64,000 bases of DNA from Rhynochetos jubatus (Eukaryota; Chordata; Aves; Eurypygiformes; Rhynochetidae), in contig CM050654.1 in NCBI GenBank assembly GCA_027574665.1, positions 31,081,722 through 31,145,721 of the forward strand, written 5' to 3'. The notes beneath the pieces are model-generated. The model was not told where the DNA came from. It saw only the letters and a list, made by a program, of their open reading frames with translations, and ran no database searches. A program made the position numbers and the translations under genes. How positions within the stretch are numbered: the stretch's first letter is position 1; the number at the start of each line of letters is the position of its first letter. Below are positions 38,603-48,183 of this stretch, in pieces.

Positions 38603-38821
38603 CTGGGCAGGGATGCGGATTGCAGTCTTGATACTCCATCGCCGAGCCTACGCAGGGCAAGCCACCATTTTTAGGTTCAGGGTTTGTGCATGTTCTCTTT
38701 CTGATCCTAAAGCCCAACTCACAGTCCCTGGAACAGGAAGACCAGGCTCCCCAAAAGGACCAGCCCCCGTTGATAATCCGTGCAGAGGTCTTACCAGTCT
38801 TGAGGAGGTCATCTACAAGAG
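38603..38821 (-). CDS. SEMA5B: SEMA5B exon: linker and thrombospondin type-1 repeat 5
   Basis: The 219-nt exon follows TTCCTTGAAG and ends CCAG|GTAACC. It encodes residues 273-345. The first 20 or so residues (LVDDLLKTGKTSARIIN) form a hydrophilic linker between TSR4 and TSR5. GGWSFWGAWSSC gives overlapping WxxW motifs. CSRDCELG has Asp in place of the O-fucose acceptor. RIRKRTCTNPEPKNGGLPC and EYQDCNPHPC complete the six-cysteine pattern. The exon is symmetric (phase 1 at both ends). Confidence 0.93.
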
Positions 38822-39467
38822 CTTCAAGGAAAACAAACAAGACACCACGTGATCACAAATATTAATCAGTTGTTGGGCTTTTAAAAAGAGCTTCAGCGCA
38901 TGAGTAAAATCAGGATTTATGGGCCCTGGGGAAGAGTTTCTGTTGAAAGCCCTTAGCAAGAGTTTTGTTCCACAGGGGTACAGCTAAGCTAGACGCAAAA
39001 TGAAATCTGTACGCACACCAACTGAGTCTACTGATGACCTTGATAAATGACCTTTCTAGGGAGAAAACTGTGGCAGTCGAGGCTGTGCCCTCAGGACACC
39101 GCCTTGCATCACAGCAGTAGTGAAGGGAATAACCCCGGAGGCAGCGCACAAGGGGACCTCCAGAGAGAACAAAGAGTAAAGACACACGGTCCTGTATAAT
39201 GGCTCTTTTCTTCTCCACACCCTCATTACTTGCCTGTTCTCTCTGAGGCAGCCTGGCAGTAGCAAGGCCAAATCTGTACATCTCTATAAGCACAGAGCTC
39301 ACAAGCGTGAGCCACAGGGCTCTCTCCATCCCTGCCATTCTGCAGTGACACTAGCTGTACACGTCGAGAGTTATGCAGACAAAATCAGGCTCTTGTTGAG
39401 AATCTGAGAGGATTCCCCCTTCCACCACAAAATACAGACTACAGTCCCCAGAGCTGGCAAGACGTAC
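38822..39467 (-). other. SEMA5B: SEMA5B intron between TSR4 and TSR5 exons
   Basis: A 0.65-kb intron. A 142-codon open frame at 39338-38910 lies wholly in it and shows no semaphorin similarity. Confidence 0.75.
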
Positions 39468-39693
39468 AGTCAGTATCACACACTGCTGAGCCATCGTTGG
39501 GGCAGAATCGACTCTCCGTCTTCTTCCTCCCAAACTGCAGCTCATGGGGATCGGACAGCTGGGCACGACACGTGTAGCGGAAGCGCTGCTCCTGGCGGGC
39601 ACCGTTCTGGGTGATGTTGACAGGCATCCAAGGGGTCCAGGGTGTGTTCCTGCGCACCTCGGGGCAGCTCTCTGGGTTGCAGGTCTTATATTC
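39468..39693 (-). CDS. SEMA5B: SEMA5B exon: end of TSR3 and atypical TSR4
   Basis: The exon follows TTCTTGGCAG, starts in phase 0 and has 75 codons plus one base (residues 198-272), with donor GTACGT. EYKTCNPESCPEV completes TSR3. TPWTPWMPVNITQNG begins TSR4, which has a WxxW and an N-glycosylation site (NIT) but no CSxTCG motif. QEQRFRYTCRAQLSDPHEL is the Arg-rich strand. This irregular fourth repeat is shared by SEMA5A and SEMA5B. The split last codon makes a Ser with the next exon. Confidence 0.92.
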
Positions 39694-41063
39694 CTGCCAA
39701 GAAGGAAACCCGCTCTTTCCTTACTTATTAAACAGCAGCAGCCTAACTGACAGAGATCTATTTACACCCCAGAAAATAAGAGGGTACCCTCTGCACCTGA
39801 AACGACCTCCATCCACCTTATCTGACCCCACGGACACAAGCCAGTGCTGGGCACAGCACAAAATGTGGTGACTATGGAGGCAGCGGTGGTGCATAGGTTC
39901 AGGTGGACCTCAAGGGTGAACTGTGCTTGCTATTTTTATGTGTTACTCAGGTTTGTGTTTCTTTGCTGACTCAAAATCCTGTGAGGCTTCGAAAGCTTGG
40001 TACAGTATGGGCAGGAGCATAATTCAGGTAATATATAATAATAACAGCAAACAAGTTTTCTGCTGTGACCCTGAGATGCTGCTCTCAGGTCAGCCTAGAG
40101 GAGCCCCATGAGGACAAAATTCCACGGAATAAACCTTACTGACAAGTTTATTGTTTTATTTTTAAGATGGGTTTAGATTATCTCTTTTTACAGCTATTTT
40201 TGTTTGGTTGGCTTTCTGAACTCTCCAGCGAAGGCTCTGAGCCATTTGCCAAGCTTGGTGTGCAGCATCCATCAAGTACAGACAACATCCTGGATGGATG
40301 GGGTTGGGATGATCTGGGGTCTTCACAATTCTTGCCGCTAGTGGAAGGAATTCCAGTGACAAACGCTGAGTTCTTGCTTAAAAATAAATAAATAAACCAG
40401 TCTTTTCTGGCAGCAGGAATAAGCTGTAATGCTTCAGGACTTTATGATTCTAGAGTAAATGCCAAACAGCTTGTGAACAGATGGGAGGTTCCAGATCAAA
40501 TCTGCTTACACTGAAAGAAAACTCTCCATAAAACTAATTAAAACAGCTGTATGAAACATCTGCCAGAATATGAAAGGGAAAATAAAGAGACAAAATGGGT
40601 AGCCATTGCCTCACTGAGTGGTTAACTAGGTGTTTGACCTATTGTTTACTGAAATACGACAGTGGGACTAATTTTTGATACATGTAGGGCCTCATTGACT
40701 CAGCAGGATCATCCTTGGGCATGGGACAGAAGAAAAAAACATATATAGTGCTTTCAGGTAAAGGACTTGATATCTAAGCCTGCAGAGGCCTCTGTGCAGT
40801 CTGTCCTTACCTGCCTGCGTGCACACACACACACTCACTCTCACACCAACTTCAGTGATTTGGGGAATCTGCCACCTCTCTGCTTCCCCCTCATTTTATC
40901 GTCCTCTCCAGCAAAAGCGGAGATAGGATGATTAGAAATGAGGATATCGTTTTCTTTTAGTTTGAGGAATAAAGCCAAGATGGAGAGAAGAGTTAAATAC
41001 CAAGTCCCTGAACGCTAGATGACAACAGGTGCCCCTTATGCAATGTCAATAGAGAACACATAC
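39694..41063 (-). other. SEMA5B: SEMA5B intron splitting TSR3
   Basis: A 1.4-kb intron with a short (AC)n tract at about 40826-40840. No other element was recognised. Confidence 0.75.
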
Positions 41064-41211
41064 CACAGCACAGCCTGGACATGTATTTCCATTTTCACAG
41101 GACCTCTGCCTTGAATGAATCCCTCCGCCACAGTTCACACTACATTTATTCCAAGGACCCCATGAAGACCAAAAAATCGGTAATGGACATGGACTGTTCT
41201 CATTACAGAAT
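41064..41211 (-). CDS. SEMA5B: SEMA5B exon: thrombospondin type-1 repeat 3
   Basis: The exon follows CTTTCAG, completes the split Arg codon and encodes 49 codons (residues 149-197), ending at donor GTATGT in phase 0. FWSSWGPWNKC has two overlapping WxxW motifs. The next cysteine motif is CSVNCGGG, with Asn where the O-fucose acceptor Ser/Thr would be. SRQRSCENGNTCPGC gives the Arg layer and the close cysteine pair. The repeat finishes in the next exon (EYKTCNPESCP), so TSR3 is split by an intron. Confidence 0.92.
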
Positions 41212-42664
41212 CTGAAAGAAGAAAGCACATCGCTCAAAAAATATCCATGTCAGCACATCCCAGGGACAAACGGTGATGGACGCAAGAACGCACACTGCAT
41301 TTGGGTACAATTCATGCATGCACAGAAAGCCAGCAGAAGGCTGACACGACAGTCAGGTTAGCAATATTCCTGTTCACAGCAGACAACTGTACCCTTTGTG
41401 CAGAAGAGGTTGTGGAAAGTGCTCTAATCTCAACACTTTCATGCACTGGATTCACAAAAAAGCCCATAAGCTGAAGCCCATGTGTCACAGAGAGAGAGTG
41501 GATGGTAAATATTTTCAATAGGATGACTAATGAAGATCAACACAACAGTGATCTGTCACCAATGTCAGGTGCTAAACACTTGACAATCTCCTCTTCCCAC
41601 AATCTCTGGCCCTTACTGCTGCCTGGACCCTCGGAAACTAGTGTGTCCAACTGGAGCTGAACTAGATGCCATACACATCTAAAAGCAGGCCCCAGATTAA
41701 TACTATTTCATGTTCCCTTTTCAAAAGGTAACTTTAATTTTGTCCAGCTTTTTAATCAATATTGTTCTCAAACTGAATCACATAGGGCTGCAATTGACTC
41801 AGATGTAGTATTTAAAACCCAAAAAGGACCATTCTGAATGGCCACAAATCAAACCAGACATTAAAATGTCCTGAATCAAGAAAGTTAAATGAATTGCCCT
41901 TTGTATTCTGAGAAATGCAGAGAAATCTGTCTTAAGTGACCACTCAAGGGACAAGCAACAGACTACTGCCAAGCAGAGGTGGCCTTTAATGAAATGTCAG
42001 ATCTGGAAACCAAATTGGGATGGTCTTGAAGCATGGGTTTAATGAGGGGCTGGGCTTGAAGGAGCATAATACAGCTGATGGCTCTGTACGTTCAAAAAGT
42101 ATTGTTTCTCAGTGATTTTTGCATGACATTTGCTTAGGTTAGAGAGGAAAAAAGATGCTTTTCTGATGCCAATCCCTGCAAAAACTCAACCCTGAATCTG
42201 TGAGTTAAGCTATATTTTATCTTGAACTTCTTTTGGTGCATCAGCACAATCCACAGAGGCTTAGGAATGGTGCAGTTGGCAACAGAAGCTGCACATATCC
42301 AAGTGCCTCCGCAGGGATGGATCAGGACAGTGTAACTCTATCTACAAACACTCTACACTGCTAACAGCAGGCACAGCTTCCCTTTCCCTGAGGAGGTCAG
42401 CCCTCTGTTTTGGAGACGGGAATACTTGTGGGAATCTGAAAGGTCCCGCTTGAGAGGGGAGGCAGCTCTGAAGTCTCTGATGGCCACAGGCTCATTAAAA
42501 GAGTGGCCCTGCATGTGAGCAACCTCATCCTTCCCAGGCTCTGGAATTCCTTCTGCTTTGTGCATTCAGCCAGCCTTAATCTTCATTCACGTAGGAGCCA
42601 CTGCTTCTGGCTGCCAACAGTACAACCCCAGAAGGGAAGGCACGGCGTCGTGGTCATCTCTCAC
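41212..42664 (-). other. SEMA5B: SEMA5B intron between TSR2 and TSR3 exons
   Basis: A 1.5-kb intron with nothing recognised in it. Confidence 0.75.
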
Positions 42665-42808
42665 CTCTCTTCCCTGCTCTGTCCGACGCAGACCCTGCCG
42701 CCGTACCGTGGAGCGGGGTTGCTGCAGGATCGCTGGCGGACCTGAAAGCCAATCCCGCAGGTGGTACTACATGGGGCCCAGGAGGACCAGGGTGTCCAAG
42801 CGCCGTTT
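42665..42808 (-). CDS. SEMA5B: SEMA5B exon: thrombospondin type-1 repeat 2
   Basis: The 144-nt exon follows TTTGTTAG and ends at GTGAGA. It begins by completing an Arg codon and ends with two bases of another, so its length is a multiple of three and it could be skipped in frame. Residues 101-147 read NGAWTPWSSWAPCSTTCGIG and onward, a canonical TSR with WxxWxxW (C-mannosylation) and CSTTCGIG, which fits the POFUT2 O-fucose sequon C-x2-3-S/T-C-x2-G. QVRQRSC supplies the arginines of the Trp-Arg ladder. Confidence 0.93.
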
Positions 42809-45398
42809 CTAACAAAGGAGGAGAGAGAGAACAGAGCGTGGGGGTGAGCCACCTGTCTGCCCATGTCGTGCTGTCCTTAACAAAACACGTGAGGCGCTGA
42901 GAGGGGAATCACTGAACACATTGGAGAAGGGATGACTCATTTCATCCAGACTTCACATGAGCAGTGATCTAGAAAAGGGAGTTTCAAAAGTGTTTAGCAT
43001 TAGTCCAACTTTGCTCCCACTGAAGTCTCTAATTGGAAAGGAAGAGACGAAGCCAATGCCGAATGATTTTAAAAATGTCTCGTAGGATTTCCTGGGCAAC
43101 AGTGTGGTTGCTGTAACTCTCACTGATTATTCTCCCAATTCTATATCCCATGTCTCATAACCGCCTTTTCCTGAGAGAATGGCTGATCCCAAAGTTGTAT
43201 CTCCTGGACTCTTCTGCACAGGGAGTGCATGTTTTGAGGCTCATGCATGCCAGTTGTGCCAAAGGATGTGAAAAACCTACCCTCTCCTAATTCAGTAGGT
43301 ACTGATGCTTTAAATCTCTTACAGCAATACCACCACCAGCTCCCATGGTTTTATCACAAACCTCGTAATATTTGGTGTTTTCCTGAATCCTTCAGCACTG
43401 AATCCTATTAAATGGAAATCTCAAAATTCATTAGAAATAACGATAATCGCTTCTAGGTTTCATGGCCACCTGCAGACGTCACTGTAGTGTGACCTTAAAT
43501 ATGCAGGAACCAGAAGGCAATTAAGAGCTGAGAGGCAGGATCGAGGTTCACGGTTTGATGAGCGATCACATCTCTCTGAGCAGTGGTAACTTCGCCTGAA
43601 GCGAAGGTGATGTAAAGCCCCTCGGTTCGTAGCTTGGCGACTGCTCCGCGCCTCGCTCCTGCGGCAGGCTGAGCACGTGCGGGCAGCCAGCTCCTGGGAC
43701 GCTGCTGCCCTGCGGTAACTCGACCATGTGCTTACGCAGAAGCCGACAGTATCGTCTTTAAAATCTTGCATTTATTAAAGCTCACCTTCCTCTGATTTGG
43801 CAGCACTACTGAACCTTGGAGCAGGAGAGCAGGAACTGTATTTCATCTCTTCTGTGCTGCAGGTTTCATTTTGCATGGAGCCAGTGGCAATGCTCTTACA
43901 GAACTGCCTAATCTTGACACTTCACTGCCTTAAGCCAAAAAATCTCGTTTGTTTTGGTTTTGGATTTTTTTTTTAATATAATTAAGAAAAACCCTACTAA
44001 AAACTCTAGTCAAAAACCAACTCAGGTGCTCCCTGGTTCTTGAAAGCTAAGCTTGAAAACAGATGTTAATTTTCAAAGCATTTACTGAACTAATAACACT
44101 GCTGGCAAGAAATATTTTCTGGCATAGCACCAATCAGGGCAGAGGATGAAAGTTAAAACCCACATTGCCCTTCACAGTTTTTGTATTTGTTATCAACTCT
44201 TGCCTGTTCTTGGCAGCTTTATTTCAGAACCCTGTTACATATTTCTCCCCTCCTCCCCTTGCTCTCTGATCCCTCTCCCTCCTTCCCTTCCCCTCTCCCT
44301 CCCTAAACAAGGTCAAAGAACAAGAAACTCACTTATATAATCCTACTATTCCATCTTATTCCACCATGTTTTAAGCCACCTACCTCCCCACTCCTTAACC
44401 CAAAAGGAAGATTAGATGCAAAATCACAAAAAGAAAAAAAATCAAATGGAAGGTTGCTGGTACTGAAGCAAAGGAAAAAAGAGAAAGTAATTTCTACTAA
44501 AAAATCCTCAAAAAACCCGAATTCTCAGCATCTATTGGTGTTTGGGGATTTTTAACAGCACTAAAGACACGTTCCATTTTCAGATCTCTAGCTTTCTAGC
44601 AGAACTCATCTTTAAGCATCCTGCTCCCTCTTTGCAAGAAGAAATCTCAATGCCATATGAAGTCAATTAAAGGAAATTTGAGGGCTGAGGCGGATGTAGG
44701 ATGACCAGATGTCCCTATTTTTCAAACCATGCTGTTTTCCTATGTCTTAAGATTGAATAATCTATTTTTCATCCCCTTCTTAGAAGCTGTTCCTGCCTCT
44801 TTTGCCATCAGAGCAGTGCTGAGAACCCATCCCACTGGCACGCTTTCCGTTTGCCGCTGACATAAAAAGCCTGCCTGGGGCAGGCTCCGCTCAGCCCATG
44901 GTGGCAGCACAGGGGTTAGGAATGACTTCATGCCTTTTGGGCAGCACAGCCCACAACTGGAAGGAGAGATGCCAATTAAAACATGCGTATTGCTGAATTT
45001 TTGGTGCCAAGACCAGCACTGATCTCCAAGGAGGAGTCAAGAGACAGCTGTCCTTAATGGAATGAACGTTTATGGAGAAGATAAAGTAGATAAAAATTGT
45101 ATTGACCCAATAGTTACCAAAATATTGGCTGGCCCCACCCTGGTTAAGTAGTGCATCCTCTTTCCTTGAGTCATGACATGATGTAGTCTGAGGGTGGTGG
45201 GGTAATATGGACACAAACACCATGGCTGTGTTTGGGCACCCAACCGGACGACATTTAGTTTCCATACTGCTCAAGCACAAGCTTCAAGCTTGCCTGGAAA
45301 AGCAGCACTTTGACACAAGCTGAGCTATATGCGTTGTTTAAGTGCTGTCCCCCGCAGGCATGACTCCTAAGCACTCCTTGCTGCCAGGCAGTGATAGC

Positions 45399-45818
45399 AT
45401 CACAGAATCATAGAATCCTTTAGGTTGGAAAAGACCTTTAAAATCATTAACCTTTAATCTAACACTGCCAAGCCCACCACTAAACCATGTCCCCAAGCAC
45501 CTCATCTACACATCTTTTAAATACCTCCAGGGATGGTGACTCAAACACCTCCCTGGGCAGCCCTTCCAATGCTTGACAACCATTTAGTGGAAGAAATTTT
45601 TCCTAATATCCCATCTAAACCTCCCCTGGTGCAACTTGAGGCTATTTCCTTTCATCCTATCACTTGTCACTTGGGAGAAGAGACCAACACCACCACCCCA
45701 CCCCCCTTTCTGAGAGTTGTAGGAAGCGATAATGTCTCCCCTCAACCTCCTCCTCAGGCTGAACACCCCCAGCTCCCTCAGCTGCTCCTCACAGGACTCG
45801 TGCTCCAGACCCTTCACC
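45399..45818 (-). mobile_element. CR1 LINE, truncated 3' end, minus orientation
   Basis: The plus strand reads as the antisense of a CR1 3' end: ATCATAGAATCCTTTAGG, GGTTGGAAAAGACCTTT, ACTAAACCATGTCCCCAAGC, CTCCCTGGGCAGCCCTTCCA, GGAGAAGAGACCAACAC and CAGCTGCTCCTCACAGGACT. The element runs in the same direction as SEMA5B. Confidence 0.94.
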
Positions 45819-46074
45819 TAGGGTTGAGTAGCCAGCATGCTGCAGACAGTTCACAGACTCACAGTACCAGGCAAACAAGCCTTGCTCAGAGCTAGGCTAG
45901 GCCCTGTCTTTACAAGCGTTGCTCTGACGGAGCTCTGCTCACTTTTGGCAACACAACCTTGGAACACAAATTCCAAAACATTACAAGCTTACTGGATTTT
46001 TTTAGCTTATTGCTGTTGAGTTGGCTAACAACTACGTCTGCCTCACTCACCTCCTGATGCATCACTACTCACTG

Positions 46075-46128
46075 TGCAGTTGAGGGAAACCGAGGCACAG
46101 TGTAGGGAAGGTTAATGTGCACACTGAT
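46075..46128. repeat. Possible MIR SINE fragment
   Basis: GAGGGAAACCGAGGCACAGT followed by GGGAAGGTTAATG resembles the MIR block GAGGAAACTGAGGCACAGAG plus GGTTAAGT. It is short and degenerate, so the call is weak. Confidence 0.35.
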
Positions 46129-46133
46129 TTGCT

Positions 46134-46260
46134 TAGGCCAGGCTGGATGAGGCTTGGAGCAACCTGGTCTAGTGGAGGGTGTCCCTGCCCATGGCAGGGG
46201 GGTTGGAACTGGATGATCTTTAAGGTCCTTTCCAACCCAAACCACCCCATGATTCTATGA
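46134..46260 (+). mobile_element. CR1 LINE, short 3' end, plus orientation
   Basis: GGCCAGGCTGGATGAGGCTT, AACCTGGTCTAGTGGAGGG, GGTTGGAACTGGATGATC, CCTTTCCAACCCAAACC and the terminal CATGATTCTATGA. It lies 214 bp into the intron from the TSR1 exon and is antisense to SEMA5B. Confidence 0.95.
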
Positions 46261-46473
46261 ATTTGAGGTGCTCATCTTCTAAGAGCCCTGGCTGAAGGCC
46301 CTTCTCTCAGAGCCCTTGGCTTCCTTCGTTTTTCACTGACTTCAAGCTGGACCTCACATACCTCAGTGTGGCTGGGATACAACAGCATGGTCACAGAAAC
46401 ACAAGGAAGAGCTAAGACATGGACAGGCACAGCTCTTGTGCCCTTCCTAAGAAGCACAAAGATGCTGAGGTAC

Positions 46474-46655
46474 CTTGAGCAATTTGCAACCTCGATCCTG
46501 GCCCCTTCACAGCCGCGACCTCCGCAGCGAGGACGAGGGCTGTCACATGAACGTGACCTACACATACAGGAGCCTGTGCTGTCCCCATCCGAATGTTCAC
46601 ATGGTTGCCATGGGGACCAAGGCCCCAATCTTCCATTTGTTGTCAGGTTTTTCAC
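46474..46655 (-). CDS. SEMA5B: SEMA5B exon: thrombospondin type-1 repeat 1
   Basis: The exon follows AAACTTAG, starts in phase 0 (VKNLTTNG...) and runs 60 codons plus two bases (residues 40-99), then donor GTACCT. GPWSPWQPC carries the WxxW motif that can be C-mannosylated. The cysteine pattern CEHSDGDSTGSCMC and RSCDSPRPRCGGRGC identifies an atypical TSR without the classical CSxTCG motif. NLT and NCS are potential N-glycosylation sites. TSRs of class 5 semaphorins bind glycosaminoglycans (family knowledge). The donor is weaker than consensus, and a pair of CR1 elements lies just downstream in the next intron. Confidence 0.9.
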
Positions 46656-48107
46656 CTAAGTTTAAAGAAAAAAGGTCATTAATAGCAAGTTTACATTTCT
46701 GGAGACAGCCCCACAATAGAAATGCCAAACAAAGCTGCCGGAGGGATTAGGATGCAGCTTAGATGGGAGCTGTCTGTGCTTGCGAGCAGGATTCAAAACA
46801 GAGGGTTGTTTTCAGACAATGCCACATCAATATTTACCCTCCAAATTCCACCCCGCATACCTAACGTGTGCGCACAGGCACCGAGCAGACCCAGCCAGCA
46901 CCACACCAGGCACAAGCATCCATCTGCCACACCACAGAACCGCCCCGCTGCCTCGTCCCACACTGTACAGCTCCGGCCTTTCAAGCACACAACGGCCGGT
47001 GCTGACCATCCCCACTCCATTCTGAATTAGCATTCATACAGCCATAGTGACCGGCTGAGACGGGGGCCTCGTTGAGTTTGGCACCCAGGGCCTCACCGAC
47101 TTTGGCCACGTCCAAACACACAGTAAGAATCGCCTCCTTTTCTAAACACAGCCGTAGCCTAAATGGCTAAGCTGGGTGAAAGACAGAAAGTGAAGGACAT
47201 GGTGGTTACTGGAATTAATGTTGAGGATCACATAGTGGGATGAAGAGCAAGAATTCACCTCAAGGCAATACATAGACCAGACCACACTGCTCTGTTTCCT
47301 CTGCCCTTTGCTTCATGCCTGTACAGCCCCAAACAGGCCGAGGCTTGAGCTTCCCATACACTGTAATGCAGCCCAGGGTGGTGAACACCTTCCAGGAGAC
47401 AGAGGGTGTCAGGGCTTGCTCCCCGTGCTTTGTTTTAATCAGTGCCGCTAGGTGAGCCCGAAGCCGGCGGCTGGGGGAGCAAGCTGCTAGGGCCCTCACA
47501 GCCTGGGCTGACTTAGAGAAGATGAGTGTTGCCTGCTCGTCCCGTGATCGCTCCAGGCCACCGCTGCCTTCTCATGCCCACTCCACCACTACTGCCAAGT
47601 CCCGCACCTCCTGGACCAAGTCTGGGAAGCTGCCCTGAACAGCCCTGCCCCGGCTTCCCCTCTGCTCCTGACTTGAGAAACAGAAGGCAGAAAGACATCC
47701 CTGCTAGCCCCGCCTAGGTACAGCTATTGCCTTGCTACAGCACAGAACCACGATGCATTCTTCCCCGGTGGCTCCCTCCATCCTCCCCACCCCATGTCCC
47801 AAAGTGCTGGGCCTCACAGACAGGATGGCATGGATGGTGGCTGCCTGCAAGTGGTTCATCCCCACTGGTGTCACCCATGGGGTGGTGGGATGCTCAGCAG
47901 CTTTGGTCAAACCACTGGCAACACTGGACTTGGCCTCGGTGTCGACACAACGAAGGATGAAGAAGTGAAGAGGCTGGGGCCCTGGCGAACAGCCCTGGCC
48001 CCAAATCTGAGCCAGCTACCACTGACAAACCCCACTGTGCCATGCCCACTGAGCTCTACGGTCAGCAGGGTCAGTCCCCTGACTGATCAGCCCCCAGGAG
48101 GGAAACC

Positions 48108-48183
48108 ATTTCTCCTGCTTTACAGAAAAGGAAATCAAGGCATGGAGAGGCTGTGGGCCTGCTGGGGAGCCACACAGGGAGCC
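48108..48183. repeat. Possible MIR SINE fragment
   Basis: TTTACAGAAAAGGAAATCAA, GGCATGGAGAGGCTGTGG and GAGCCACACAGGGAGC follow, with gaps, the MIR core order (TTTACAGATGAGGAAACTGA, GGCACAGAGAGGTTAAG, GTCACACAGCTAG). Resemblance by eye only. Confidence 0.4.

Larger units (their letters stand above)
42809..46473 (-). other. SEMA5B: SEMA5B intron between TSR1 and TSR2 exons
   Basis: A 3.7-kb intron. It carries two CR1 3' ends in opposite orientation (45399-45818 and 46134-46260), a possible MIR piece beside the second, pyrimidine-rich DNA at 44220-44330 and a CpG cluster at 43590-43760. No exon was recognised. Confidence 0.75.

Noticed and set aside
38910-39338. 142-codon minus-strand open frame between TSR4 and TSR5 exons
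   Set aside because: Lies wholly in an intron with clear donor and acceptor on both sides, and has no semaphorin similarity.
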